Assembly (NCBI GenBank): GCA_031841125.1
Contig: JAJSSI010000040.1
Location: forward strand, 30,566 to 94,565
Direction: 5' to 3'
Source: Acanthococcus lagerstroemiae
Taxonomy: Eukaryota > Arthropoda > Insecta > Hemiptera > Eriococcidae
DNA: 64,000 nucleotides
Part shown: positions 50,454 to 63,607 of the stretch, in pieces
How positions within the stretch are numbered: the first letter of the stretch is position 1
Layout: the number at the start of each line of letters is the position of its first letter
Made by a program: the position numbers and the translations under genes
Notes under the pieces: model-generated
Seen by the model: only the letters and a program-made list of their open reading frames with translations
Databases searched by the model: none
Told to the model about the DNA's origin: nothing

Positions 50454-53400
50454 GGTCGCCGCCAAATTTCAACCACGAATTCGAACTCAGCGTGAAAAAT
50501 TGAGTATGAAACACTCATTAATTCGAAATTTTTGATTTTCTCAAATTTTGAAAATTTCTCCATACTATACATCATGTCTTTTTTGGGGCGAAAAAATTTT
50601 CGGAGAGCTACGGCGTCGGTGCTGGGGCTAGTTACTCAATTTTTCGAGACGAATTCGAATCCGTTGTCAAAATTGAGCTACAGTCATTTCTTGACCCAAA
50701 TTGATCAATTTTTCCATTTTTTTTTAGTGTATCTCGGGAACGGAGGGTCGCCGCCAAATTTCAACCACGAATTCGAACTCAGCGTGAAAAATTGAGTATG
50801 AAACACTCATTAATTCGAAATTTTTGATTTTCTCAAATTTTGAAAATTTCTCCATACTATACATCATGTCTTTTTTGGGGCGAAAAAATTTTCGGAGAGC
50901 TACGGCGTCGGTGCTGGGGCTAGTTACTCAATTTTTCGAGACGAATTCGAATCCGTTGTCAAAATTGAGCTACAGTCATTTCTTGACCCAATTTGATCAA
51001 TTTTTCCAACTTTTTCGAGTGTATCTCGGAACGGAGGGTCGCCGCCAAATTTCAACCACGAATTCGAACTCAGCGTGAAAAATTGAGTATGAAACACTCA
51101 TTAATTCGAAATTTTTGATTTTCTCAAATTTTGAAAATTTCTCCATACTATACATCATGTCTTTTTTGGGGCGAAAAAATTTTCGGAGAGCTACGGCGTC
51201 GGTGCTGGGGCTAGTTACTCAATTTTTCGAGACGAATTCGAATCCGTTGTCAAAATTGAGCTACAGTCATTTCTTGACCCAATTTGATCAATTTTTCCAT
51301 TTTTTTCGAGTGTATCTCGGGAACGGAGGGTCGCCGCCAAATTTCAACCACGAATTCGAACTCAGCGTGAAAAATTGAGTATGAAACACTCATTAATTCG
51401 AAATTTTTGATTTTCTCAAATTTTGAAAATTTCTCCATACTATACATCATGTCTTTTTTGGGGCGAAAAAATTTTCGGAGAGCTACGGCGTCGGTGCTGG
51501 GGCTAGTTACTCAATTTTTCGAGACGAATTCGAATCCGTTGTCAAAATTGAGCTACAGTCATTTCTTGACCCAAATTGATCAATTTTTCCATTTTTTTCG
51601 AGTGTATCTCAGGAACGGAGGGTCGCCGCCAAATTTCAACCACGAATTCGAACTCAGCGTGAAAAATTGAGTATGAAACACTCATTAATTCGAAATTTTT
51701 GATTTTCTCAAATTTTGAAAATTTCTCCATACTATACATCATGTCTTTTTTGGGGCGAAAAAATTTTCGGAGAGCTACGGCGTCGGTGCTGGGGCTAGTT
51801 ACTCAATTTTTCGAGACGAATTCGAATCCGTTGTCAAAATTGAGCTACAGTCATTTCTTGACCCAAATTGATCAATTTTTCCATTTTTTTTTAGTGTATC
51901 TCGGGAACGGAGGGTCGCCGCCAAATTTCAACCACGAATTCGAACTCAGCGTGAAAAATTGAGTATGAAACACTCATTAATTCGAAATTTTTGATTTTCT
52001 CAAATTTTGAAAATTTCTCCATACTATACATCATGTCTTTTTTGGGGCGAAAAAATTTTCGGAGAGCTACGGCGTCGGTGCTGGGGCTAGTTACTCAATT
52101 TTTCGAGACGAATTCGAATCCGTTGTCAAAATTGAGCTACAGTCATTTCTTGACCCAAATTGATCAATTTTTCCATTTTTTTTTAGTGTATCTCGGGAAC
52201 GGAGGGTCGCCGCCAAATTTCAACCACGAATTCGAACTCAGCGTGAAAAATTGAGTATGAAACACTCATTAATTCGAAATTTTTGATTTTCTCAAATTTT
52301 GAAAATTTCTCCATACTATACATCATGTCTTTTTTGGGGCGAAAAAATTTTCGGAGAGCTACGGCGTCGGTGCTGGGGCTAGTTACTCAATTTTTCGAGA
52401 CGAATTCGAATCCGTTGTCAAAATTGAGCTACAGTCATTTCTTGACCCAAATTGATCAATTTTTCCATTTTTTTTAGTGTATCTCGGGAACGGAGGGTCG
52501 CCGCCAAATTTCAACCACGAATTCGAACTCAGCGTGAAAAATTGAGTATGAAACACTCATTAATTCGAAATTTTTGATTTTCTCAAATTTTGAAAATTTC
52601 TCCATACTATACATCATGTCTTTTTTGGGGCGAAAAAATTTTCGGAGAGCTACGGCGTCGGTGCTGGGGCTAGTTACTCAATTTTTCGAGACGAATTCGA
52701 ATCCGTTGTCAAAATTGAGCTACAGTCATTTCTTGACCCAATTTGATCAATTTTTCCATTTTTTTCGAGTGTATCTCAGGAACGGAGGGTCGCCGCCAAA
52801 TTTCAACCACGAATTCGAACTCAGCGTGAAAAATTGAGTATGAAACACTCATTAATTCGAAATTTTTGATTTTCTCAAATTTTGAAAATTTCTCCATACT
52901 ATACATCATGTCTTTTTTGGGGCGAAAAAATTTTCGGAGAGCTACGGCGTCGGTGCTGGGGCTAGTTACTCAATTTTTCGAGACGAATTCGAATCCGTTG
53001 TCAAAATTGAGCTACAGTCATTTCTTGACCCAAATTGATCAATTTTTCCATTTTTTTTTAGTGTATCTCGGGAACGGAGGGTCGCCGCCAAATTTCAACC
53101 ACGAATTCGAACTCAGCGTGAAAAATTGAGTATGAAACACTCATTAATTCGAAATTTTTGATTTTCTCAAATTTTGAAAATTTCTCCATACTATACATCA
53201 TGTCTTTTTTGGGGCGAAAAAATTTTCGGAGAGCTACGGCGTCGGTGCTGGGGCTAGTTACTCAATTTTTCGAGACGAATTCGAATCCGTTGTCAAAATT
53301 GAGCTACAGTCATTTCCTGACCCAAATTGATCAATTTTTCCAACTTTTTCGAGTGTATCTCAGGAACGGAGGGTCGCCGCCAAATTTCAACCACGAATTC

Positions 53401-55120
53401 GAACTCAGCGTGAAAAATTGAGTATGAAACACTCATTAATTCGAAATTTTTGATTTTCTCAAATTTTGAAAATTTCTCCATACTATACATCATGTCTTTT
53501 TTGGGGCGAAAAAATTTTCGGAGAGCTACGGCGTCGGTGCTGGGGCTAGTTACTCAATTTTTCGAGACGAATTCGAATCCGTTGTCAAAATTGAGCTACA
53601 GTCATTTCTTGACCCAAATTGATCAATTTTTCCATTTTTTTTTAGTGTATCTCGGGAACGGAGGGTCGCCGCCAAATTTCAACCACGAATTCGAACTCAG
53701 CGTGAAAAATTGAGTATGAAACACTCATTAATTCGAAATTTTTGATTTTCTCAAATTTTGAAAATTTCTCCATACTATACATCATGTCTTTTTTGGGGCG
53801 AAAAAATTTTCGGAGAGCTACGGCGTCGGTGCTGGGGCTAGTTACTCAATTTTTCGAGACGAATTCGAATCCGTTGTCAAAATTGAGCTACAGTCATTTC
53901 TTGACCCAATTTGATCAATTTTTCCAACTTTTTTTAGTGTATCTCAGGAACGGAGGGTCGCCGCCAAATTTCAACCACGAATTCGAACTCAGCGTGAAAA
54001 ATTGAGTATGAAACACTCATTAATTCGAAATTTTTGATTTTCTCAAATTTTGAAAATTTCTCCATACTATACATCATGTCTTTTTTGGGGCGAAAAAATT
54101 TTCGGAGAGCTACGGCGTCGGTGCTGGGGCTAGTTACTCAATTTTTCGAGACGAATTCGAATCCGTTGTCAAAATTGAGCTACAGTCATTTCTTGACCCA
54201 AATTGATCAATTTTTCCAACTTTTTCGAGTGTATCTCGGGAACGGAGGGTCGCCGCCAAATTTCAACCACGAATTCGAACTCAGCGTGAAAAATTGAGTA
54301 TGAAACACTCATTAATTCGAAATTTTTGATTTTCTCAAATTTTGAAAATTTCTCCATACTATACATCATGTCTTTTTTGGGGCGAAAAAATTTTCGGAGA
54401 GCTACGGCGTCGGTGCTGGGGCTAGTTACTCAATTTTTCGAGACGAATTCGAATCCGTTGTCAAAATTGAGCTACAGTCATTTCTTGACCCAAATTGATC
54501 AATTTTTCCATTTTTTTTTAGTGTATCTCGGGAACGGAGGGTCGCCGCCAAATTTCAACCACGAATTCGAACTCAGCGTGAAAAATTGAGTATGAAACAC
54601 TCATTAATTCGAAATTTTTGATTTTCTCAAATTTTGAAAATTTCTCCATACTATACATCATGTCTTTTTTGGGGCGAAAAAATTTTCGGAGAGCTACGGC
54701 GTCGGTGCTGGGGCTAGTTACTCAATTTTTCGAGACGAATTCGAATCCGTTGTCAAAATTGAGCTACAGTCATTTCTTGACCCAAATTGATCAATTTTTC
54801 CATTTTTTTTAGTGTATCTCGGAACGGAGGGTCGCCGCCAAATTTCAACCACGAATTCGAACTCAGCGTGAAAAATTGAGTATGAAACACTCATTAATTC
54901 GAAATTTTTGATTTTCTCAAATTTTGAAAATTTCTCCATACTATACATCATGTCTTTTTTGGGGCGAAAAAATTTTCGGAGAGCTACGGCGTCGGTGCTG
55001 GGGCTAGTTACTCAATTTTTCGAGACGAATTCGAATCCGTTGTCAAAATTGAGCTACAGTCATTTCTTGACCCAAATTGATCAATTTTTCCATTTTTTTT
55101 AGTGTATCTCGGGAACGGAG

Positions 55121-55411
55121 GGTCGCCGCCAAATTTCAACCACGAATTCGAACTCAGCGTGAAAAATTGAGTATGAAACACTCATTAATTCGAAATTTTT
55201 GATTTTCTCAAATTTTGAAAATTTCTCCATACTATACATCATGTCTTTTTTGGGGCGAAAAAATTTTCGGAGAGCTACGGCGTCGGTGCTGGGGCTAGTT
55301 ACTCCAATTTTCGAGACGAATTCGAATCCGTTGTCAAAATTGAGCTACAGTCATTTCTTGACCCAAATTGATCAATTTTTCCATTTTTTTTAGTGTATCT
55401 CGGGAACGGAG
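55121..55411. repeat. ACTCC core variant unit, 291 bp
   Basis: This is the third copy of the ACTCC core variant, with the T tract of the cassette at T8. It follows two other short units (290 bp at 54540, 291 bp at 54830). Confidence 0.8.
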
Positions 55412-56577
55412 GGTCGCCGCCAAATTTCAACCACGAATTCGAACTCAGCGTGAAAAATTGAGTATGAAACACTCATTAATTCGAAATTTTTGATTTTCTC
55501 AAATTTTGAAAATTTCTCCATACTATACATCATGTCTTTTTTGGGGCGAAAAAATTTTCGGAGAGCTACGGCGTCGGTGCTGGGGCTAGTTACTCAATTT
55601 TTCGAGACGAATTCGAATCCGTTGTCAAAATTGAGCTACAGTCATTTCTTGACCCAATTTGATCAATTTTTCCATTTTTTTCGAGTGTATCTCGGGAACG
55701 GAGGGTCGCCGCCAAATTTCAACCACGAATTCGAACTCAGCGTGAAAAATTGAGTATGAAACACTCATTAATTCGAAATTTTTGATTTTCTCAAATTTTG
55801 AAAATTTCTCCATACTATACATCATGTCTTTTTTGGGGCGAAAAAATTTTCGGAGAGCTACGGCGTCGGTGCTGGGGCTAGTTACTCAATTTTTCGAGAC
55901 GAATTCGAATCCGTTGTCAAAATTGAGCTACAGTCATTTCTTGACCCAAATTGATCAATTTTTCCATTTTTTTTTAGTGTATCTCGGGAACGGAGGGTCG
56001 CCGCCAAATTTCAACCACGAATTCGAACTCAGCGTGAAAAATTGAGTATGAAACACTCATTAATTCGAAATTTTTGATTTTCTCAAATTTTGAAAATTTC
56101 TCCATACTATACATCATGTCTTTTTTGGGGCGAAAAAATTTTCGGAGAGCTACGGCGTCGGTGCTGGGGCTAGTTACTCAATTTTTCGAGACGAATTCGA
56201 ATCCGTTGTCAAAATTGAGCTACAGTCATTTCTTGACCCAAATTGATCAATTTTTCCATTTTTTTTTAGTGTATCTCGGGAACGGAGGGTCGCCGCCAAA
56301 TTTCAACCACGAATTCGAACTCAGCGTGAAAAATTGAGTATGAAACACTCATTAATTCGAAATTTTTGATTTTCTCAAATTTTGAAAATTTCTCCATACT
56401 ATACATCATGTCTTTTTTGGGGCGAAAAAATTTTCGGAGAGCTACGGCGTCGGTGCTGGGGCTAGTTACTCAATTTTTCGAGACGAATTCGAATCCGTTG
56501 TCAAAATTGAGCTACAGTCATTTCCTGACCCAAATTGATCAATTTTTCCATTTTTTTCGAGTGTATCTCGGGAACGG

Positions 56578-56646
56578 TGGGTCGCCGCCAAATTTCAGCC
56601 ACGAATTCGAACTCAGCGTGAAAAATTTTGTATGAAACACTCATTT
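56578..56646. repeat. Diverged junction between two units
   Basis: Five core substitutions lie in 69 bp around a unit boundary: 56578 (A to T), 56598 (A to G), 56628-56629 (GA to TT) and 56646 (A to T). The change at 56628-56629 removes the TGA stop found in almost all other units and disrupts the left inverted-repeat arm. The cassette just upstream is a C238, A247, TCGAG, G283 recombinant. Confidence 0.85.
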
Positions 56647-57066
56647 ATTCGAAATTTTTGATTTTCTCAAATTTTGAAAATTTCTCCATACTATACATCA
56701 TGTCTTTTTTGGGGCGAAAAAATTTTCGGAGAGCTACGGCGTCGGTGCTGGGGCTAGTTACTCAATTTTTCGAGACGAATTCGAATCCGTTGTCAAAATT
56801 GAGCTACAGTCATTTCTTGACCCAAATTGATCAATTTTTCCATTTTTTTTTAGTGTATCTCAGGAACGGAGGGTCGCCGCCAAATTTCAACCACGAATTC
56901 GAACTCAGCGTGAAAAATTGAGTATGAAACACTCATTAATTCGAAATTTTTGATTTTCTCAAATTTTGAAAATTTCTCCATACTATACATCATGTCTTTT
57001 TTGGGGCGAAAAAATTTTCGGAGAGCTACGGCGTCGGTGCTGGGGCTAGTTACTCAATTTTTCGAG

Positions 57067-57223
57067 GCGAATTCGAATCTGTTGTCAAAATTGAGCTACA
57101 GTCATTTCTTGACCCAAATTGATCAATTTTTCCATTTTTTTCGAGTGTATCTCGGGAACGGAGGGTCGCCGCCAAATTTCAACCACGAATTCGAACTCAG
57201 CGTGAAAAATTGAGTATGAAACC
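57067..57223. repeat. Unit with scattered core substitutions
   Basis: Substitutions occur at 57067 (GAGACG to GAGGCG), 57080 (AATCC to AATCT, which breaks the B-box-like word) and, past the next unit boundary, 57223 (ACACTC to ACCCTC). The left and central blocks show almost no isolated core substitutions of this kind. Confidence 0.8.
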
Positions 57224-57747
57224 CTCATTAATTCGAAATTTTTGATTTTCTCAAATTTTGAAAATTTCTCCATACTATACATCATGTCTTTTTTGGGGCG
57301 AAAAAATTTTCGGAGAGCTACGGCGTCGGTGCTGGGGCTAGTTACTCAATTTTTCGAGACGAATTCGAATCCGTTGTCAAAATTGAGCTACAGTCATTTC
57401 TTGACCCAAATTGATCAATTTTTCCAACTTTTTCGAGTGTATCTCAGGAACGGAGGGTCGCCGCCAAATTTCAACCACGAATTCGAACTCAGCGTGAAAA
57501 ATTGAGTATGAAACACTCATTAATTCGAAATTTTTGATTTTCTCAAATTTTGAAAATTTCTCCATACTATACATCATGTCTTTTTTGGGGCGAAAAAATT
57601 TTCGGAGAGCTACGGCGTCGGTGCTGGGGCTAGTTACTCAATTTTTCGAGACGAATTCGAATCCGTTGTCAAAATTGAGCTACAGTCATTTCTTGACCCA
57701 AATTGATCAATTTTTCCATTTTTTTTTAGTGTATCTCAGGAACGGAG

Positions 57748-58038
57748 GGTCGCCGCCAAATTTCAACCACGAATTCGAACTCAGCGTGAAAAATTGAGTA
57801 TGAAACACTCATTAATTCGAAATTTTTGATTTTCTCAAATTTTGAAAATTTCTCCATACTATACATCATGTCTTTTTTGGGGCGAAAAAATTTTCGGAGA
57901 GCTACGGCGTCGGTGCTGGGGCTAGTTACTCAATTTTCGAGACGAATTCGAATCCGTTGTCAAAATTGAGCTACAGTCATTTCTTGACCCAATTTGATCA
58001 ATTTTTCCAACTTTTTCGAGTGTATCTCGGGAACGGAG
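57748..58038. repeat. Unit with T5-to-T4 loss in the core
   Basis: The core T run at offsets 187-191 is one T short (ctcaattttcgag). The same loss occurs in the units at 21309 and 63316. The cassette is an A/B mixture with T238, T247, TCGAG and G283. Confidence 0.75.
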
Positions 58039-59205
58039 GGTCGCCGCCAAATTTCAACCACGAATTCGAACTCAGCGTGAAAAATTGAGTATGAAACACT
58101 CATTAATTCGAAATTTTTGATTTTCTCAAATTTTGAAAATTTCTCCATACTATACATCATGTCTTTTTTGGGGCGAAAAAATTTTCGGAGAGCTACGGCG
58201 TCGGTGCTGGGGCTAGTTACTCAATTTTTCGAGACGAATTCGAATCCGTTGTCAAAATTGAGCTACAGTCATTTCTTGACCCAAATTGATCAATTTTTCC
58301 ATTTTTTTTTAGTGTATCTCGGGAACGGAGGGTCGCCGCCAAATTTCAACCACGAATTCGAACTCAGCGTGAAAAATTGAGTATGAAACACTCATTAATT
58401 CGAAATTTTTGATTTTCTCAAATTTTGAAAATTTCTCCATACTATACATCATGTCTTTTTTGGGGCGAAAAAATTTTCGGAGAGCTACGGCGTCGGTGCT
58501 GGGGCTAGTTACTCAATTTTTCGAGACGAATTCGAATCCGTTGTCAAAATTGAGCTACAGTCATTTCTTGACCCAAATTGATCAATTTTTCCATTTTTTT
58601 TTAGTGTATCTCGGGAACGGAGGGTCGCCGCCAAATTTCAACCACGAATTCGAACTCAGCGTGAAAAATTGAGTATGAAACACTCATTAATTCGAAATTT
58701 TTGATTTTCTCAAATTTTGAAAATTTCTCCATACTATACATCATGTCTTTTTTGGGGCGAAAAAATTTTCGGAGAGCTACGGCGTCGGTGCTGGGGCTAG
58801 TTACTCAATTTTTCGAGACGAATTCGAATCCGTTGTCAAAATTGAGCTACAGTCATTTCTTGACCCAATTTGATCAATTTTTCCAACTTTTTCGAGTGTA
58901 TCTCAGGAACGGAGGGTCGCCGCCAAATTTCAACCACGAATTCGAACTCAGCGTGAAAAATTGAGTATGAAACACTCATTAATTCGAAATTTTTGATTTG
59001 CTCAAATTTTGAAAATTTCTCCATACTATACATCATGTCTTTTTTGGGGCGAAAAAATTTTCGGAGAGCTACGGCGTCGGTGCTGGGGCTAGTTACTCAA
59101 TTTTTCGAGACGAATTCGAATCCGTTGTCAAAATTGAGCTACAGTCATTTCTTGACCCAAATTGATCAATTTTTCCATTTTTTTTTAGTGTATCTCGGAA
59201 CGGAG

Positions 59206-59520
59206 GGTCGCCGCCAAATTTCAACCACGAATTCGAACTCAGCGTGAAAAATTGAGTATGAAACACTCATTAATTCGAAATTTTTGATTTTCTCAAATTT
59301 TGAAAATTTCTCCATACTATACATCATGTCTTTTTTGGGGCGAAAAAATTTTCGGAGAGCTACGGCGTCGGTGCTGGGGCTAGTTACTCAATTTTTCGAG
59401 ACGAATTCGAATCCGTTGTCAAAATTGAGCTACAGTCATTTCTTGACCCAAATTGATCAATTTTTCCTTTTTTTTTAGTGTATCTCGGGAACGGAGGGTC
59501 GCCGCCAAATTGCAACGGAG
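59206..59520. repeat. 315-bp unit ending in a 24-bp junction duplication
   Basis: The unit start motif ggtcgccgcc appears at 59497 and again at 59521. Between them the text continues only to aaattgcaacggag before restarting, so 24 bp of the unit junction are repeated. The duplicated piece carries the TTGCAAC change that also occurs in the diverged tract at 22473. The cassette lacks A263 (cct instead of cca). Confidence 0.9.
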
Positions 59521-61563
59521 GGTCGCCGCCAAATTTCAACCACGAATTCGAACTCAGCGTGAAAAATTGAGTATGAAACACTCATTAATTCGAAATTTTT
59601 GATTTTCTCAAATTTTGAAAATTTCTCCATACTATACATCATGTCTTTTTTGGGGCGAAAAAATTTTCGGAGAGCTACGGCGTCGGTGCTGGGGCTAGTT
59701 ACTCAATTTTTCGAGACGAATTCGAATCCGTTGTCAAAATTGAGCTACAGTCATTTCTTGACCCAAATTGATCAATTTTTCCATCTTTTTCGAGTGTATC
59801 TCAGGAACGGAGGGTCGCCGCCAAATTTCAACCACGAATTCGAACTCAGCGTGAAAAATTGAGTATGAAACACTCATTAATTCGAAATTTTTGATTTTCT
59901 CAAATTTTGAAAATTTCTCCATACTATACATCATGTCTTTTTTGGGGCGAAAAAATTTTCGGAGAGCTACGGCGTCGGTGCTGGGGCTAGTTACTCAATT
60001 TTTCGAGACGAATTCGAATCCGTTGTCAAAATTGAGCTACAGTCATTTCTTGACCCAAATTGATCAATTTTTCCATTTTTTTTAGTGTATCTCGGGAACG
60101 GAGGGTCGCCGCCAAATTTCAACCACGAATTCGAACTCAGCGTGAAAAATTGAGTATGAAACACTCATTAATTCGAAATTTTTGATTTTCTCAAATTTTG
60201 AAAATTTCTCCATACTATACATCATGTCTTTTTTGGGGCGAAAAAATTTTCGGAGAGCTACGGCGTCGGTGCTGGGGCTAGTTACTCAATTTTTCGAGAC
60301 GAATTCGAATCCGTTGTCAAAATTGAGCTACAGTCATTTCTTGACCCAAATTGATCAATTTTTCCATTTTTTTTTAGTGTATCTCGGGAACGGAGGGTCG
60401 CCGCCAAATTTCAACCACGAATTCGAACTCAGCGTGAAAAATTGAGTATGAAACACTCATTAATTCGAAATTTTTGATTTTCTCAAATTTTGAAAATTTC
60501 TCCATACTATACATCATGTCTTTTTTGGGGCGAAAAAATTTTCGGAGAGCTACGGCGTCGGTGCTGGGGCTAGTTACTCAATTTTTCGAGACGAATTCGA
60601 ATCCGTTGTCAAAATTGAGCTACAGTCATTTCTTGACCCAAATTGATCAATTTTTCCATTTTTTTTTAGTGTATCTCGGGAACGGAGGGTCGCCGCCAAA
60701 TTTCAACCACGAATTCGAACTCAGCGTGAAAAATTGAGTATGAAACACTCATTAATTCGAAATTTTTGATTTTCTCAAATTTTGAAAATTTCTCCATACT
60801 ATACATCATGTCTTTTTTGGGGCGAAAAAATTTTCGGAGAGCTACGGCGTCGGTGCTGGGGCTAGTTACTCAATTTTTCGAGACGAATTCGAATCCGTTG
60901 TCAAAATTGAGCTACAGTCATTTCTTGACCCAAATTGATCAATTTTTCCATTTTTTTTTAGTGTATCTCGGGAACGGAGGGTCGCCGCCAAATTTCAACC
61001 ACGAATTCGAACTCAGCGTGAAAAATTGAGTATGAAACACTCATTAATTCGAAATTTTTGATTTTCTCAAATTTTGAAAATTTCTCCATACTATACATCA
61101 TGTCTTTTTTGGGGCGAAAAAATTTTCGGAGAGCTACGGCGTCGGTGCTGGGGCTAGTTACTCAATTTTTCGAGACGAATTCGAATCCGTTGTCAAAATT
61201 GAGCTACAGTCATTTCTTGACCCAAATTGATCAATTTTTCCATTTTTTTTTAGTGTATCTCGGGAACGGAGGGTCGCCGCCAAATTTCAACCACGAATTC
61301 GAACTCAGCGTGAAAAATTGAGTATGAAACACTCATTAATTCGAAATTTTTGATTTTCTCAAATTTTGAAAATTTCTCCATACTATACATCATGTCTTTT
61401 TTGGGGCGAAAAAATTTTCGGAGAGCTACGGCGTCGGTGCTGGGGCTAGTTACTCAATTTTTCGAGACGAATTCGAATCCGTTGTCAAAATTGAGCTACA
61501 GTCATTTCTTGACCCAAATTGATCAATTTTTCCATTTTTTTCGAGTGTATCTCGGGAACGGAG

Positions 61564-61855
61564 GGTCGCCGCCAAATTTCAACCACGAATTCGAACTCAG
61601 CGTGAAAAATTGAGTATGAAACACTCATTAATTCGAAATTTTTGATTTTCTCAAATTTTGAAAATTTCTCCATACTATACATCATGTCTTTTTTGGGGCG
61701 AAAAAATTTTCGGAGAGCTACGGCGTCGGTGCTGGGGCTAGTTACTCAATTTTTCGAGACGAATTCGAATCCGTTGTCAAAATTGAGCTACAGTCATTTC
61801 CTGACCCAAATTGATCAATTTTTCCAACTTTATCGAGTGTATCTCGGGAACGGAG
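61564..61855. repeat. Recombinant unit with CTTTATCGAG cassette
   Basis: The cassette combines C238 with A247, T256, AC264-265 and G283, and has a private T to A change at 61832. Its right neighbour (61856-62147) carries the same C238/A247 recombinant with A283, so the pair probably share a recent origin. Confidence 0.8.
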
Positions 61856-62420
61856 GGTCGCCGCCAAATTTCAACCACGAATTCGAACTCAGCGTGAAAA
61901 ATTGAGTATGAAACACTCATTAATTCGAAATTTTTGATTTTCTCAAATTTTGAAAATTTCTCCATACTATACATCATGTCTTTTTTGGGGCGAAAAAATT
62001 TTCGGAGAGCTACGGCGTCGGTGCTGGGGCTAGTTACTCAATTTTTCGAGACGAATTCGAATCCGTTGTCAAAATTGAGCTACAGTCATTTCCTGACCCA
62101 AATTGATCAATTTTTCCAACTTTTTCGAGTGTATCTCAGGAACGGAGGGTCGCCGCCAAATTTCAACCACGAATTCGAACTCAGCGTGAAAAATTGAGTA
62201 TGAAACACTCATTAATTCGAAATTTTTGATTTTCTCAAATTTTGAAAATTTCTCCATACTATACATCATGTCTTTTTTGGGGCGAAAAAATTTTCGGAGA
62301 GCTACGGCGTCGGTGCTGGGGCTAGTTACTCAATTTTTCGAGACGAATTCGAATCCGTTGTCAAAATTGAGCTACAGTCATTTCTTGACCCAAATTGATC
62401 AATTTTTCCATTTTTTTTTA

Positions 62421-62492
62421 ATGTATCTCGGGAAGAAAGGGTCGCCGCCAAATTTCAACCACGAATTCGAACTCAGCGTAAAAAATGGAGTG
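62421..62492. repeat. Diverged unit junction with seven substitutions
   Basis: The TTTAGTG motif becomes TTTAATG at 62421, so the AG is lost. The junction GGAACGGAGG becomes GGAAGAAAGG (62435-62437), and further changes occur at 62480, 62487 and 62492. This is the most diverged short stretch of the window. Like the cluster at 56578 it straddles a unit boundary, and the changes also disrupt the inverted-repeat arm at offsets 41-53. Confidence 0.85.
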
Positions 62493-62731
62493 TGAAACAC
62501 TCATTAATTCGAAATTTTTGATTTTCTCAAATTTTGAAAATTTCTCCATACTATACATCATGTCTTTTTTGGGGCGAAAAAATTTTCGGAGAGCTACGGC
62601 GTCGGTGCTGGGGCTAGTTACTCAATTTTTCGAGACGAATTCGAATCCGTTGTCAAAATTGAGCTACAGTCATTTCTTGACCCAATTTGATCAATTTTTC
62701 CATTTTTTTCGAGTGTATCTCAGGAACGGAG

Positions 62732-63023
62732 GGTCGCCGCCAAATTTCAACCACGAATTCGAACTCAGCGTGAAAAATTGAGTATGAAACACTCATTAAT
62801 TCGAAATTTTTGATTTTCTCAAATTTTGAAAATTTCTCCATACTATACATCATGTCTTTTTTGGGGCGAAAAAATTTTCGGAGAGCTACGGCGTCGGTGC
62901 TGGGGCTAGTTACTCAATTTTTCGAGACGAATTCGAATCCGTTGTCAAAATTGAGCTACAGTCATTTCTTGACCCAAACTGATCAATTTTTCAATTTTTT
63001 TTTAGTGTATCTCAGGAACGGAG
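62732..63023. repeat. Hybrid unit carrying the rare C248 allele
   Basis: The cassette reads aaactgatcaatttttcaat with a TTTAG tract and A283. C248 is shared with the unit at 3505 and the single C before AA with the units at 877, 7885 and 23334. It therefore belongs to the minor cassette lineage otherwise found in the left block. Confidence 0.8.
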
Positions 63024-63607
63024 GGTCGCCGCCAAATTTCAACCACGAATTCGAACTCAGCGTGAAAAATTGAGTATGAAACACTCATTAATTCGAAATT
63101 TTTGATTTTCTCAAATTTTGAAAATTTCTCCATACTATACATCATGTCTTTTTTGGGGCGAAAAAATTTTCGGAGAGCTACGGCGTCGGTGCTGGGGCTA
63201 GTTACTCAATTTTTCGAGACGAATTCGAATCCGTTGTCAAAATTGAGCTACAGTCATTTCTTGACCCAATTTGATCAATTTTTCCAACTTTTTCGAGTGT
63301 ATCTCAGGAACGGAGGGTCGCCGCCAAATTTCAACCACGAATTCGAACTCAGCGTGAAAAATTGAGTATGAAACACTCATTAATTCGAAATTTTTGATTT
63401 TCTCAAATTTTGAAAATTTCTCCATACTATACATCATGTCTTTTTTGGGGCGAAAAAATTTTCGGAGAGCTACGGCGTCGGTGCTGGGGCTAGTTACTCA
63501 ATTTTCGAGACGAATTCGAATCCGTTGTCAAAATTGAGCTACAGTCATTTCTTGACCCAAATTGATCAATTTTTCCATTTTTTTTTAGTGTATCTCGGGA
63601 ACGGAGG

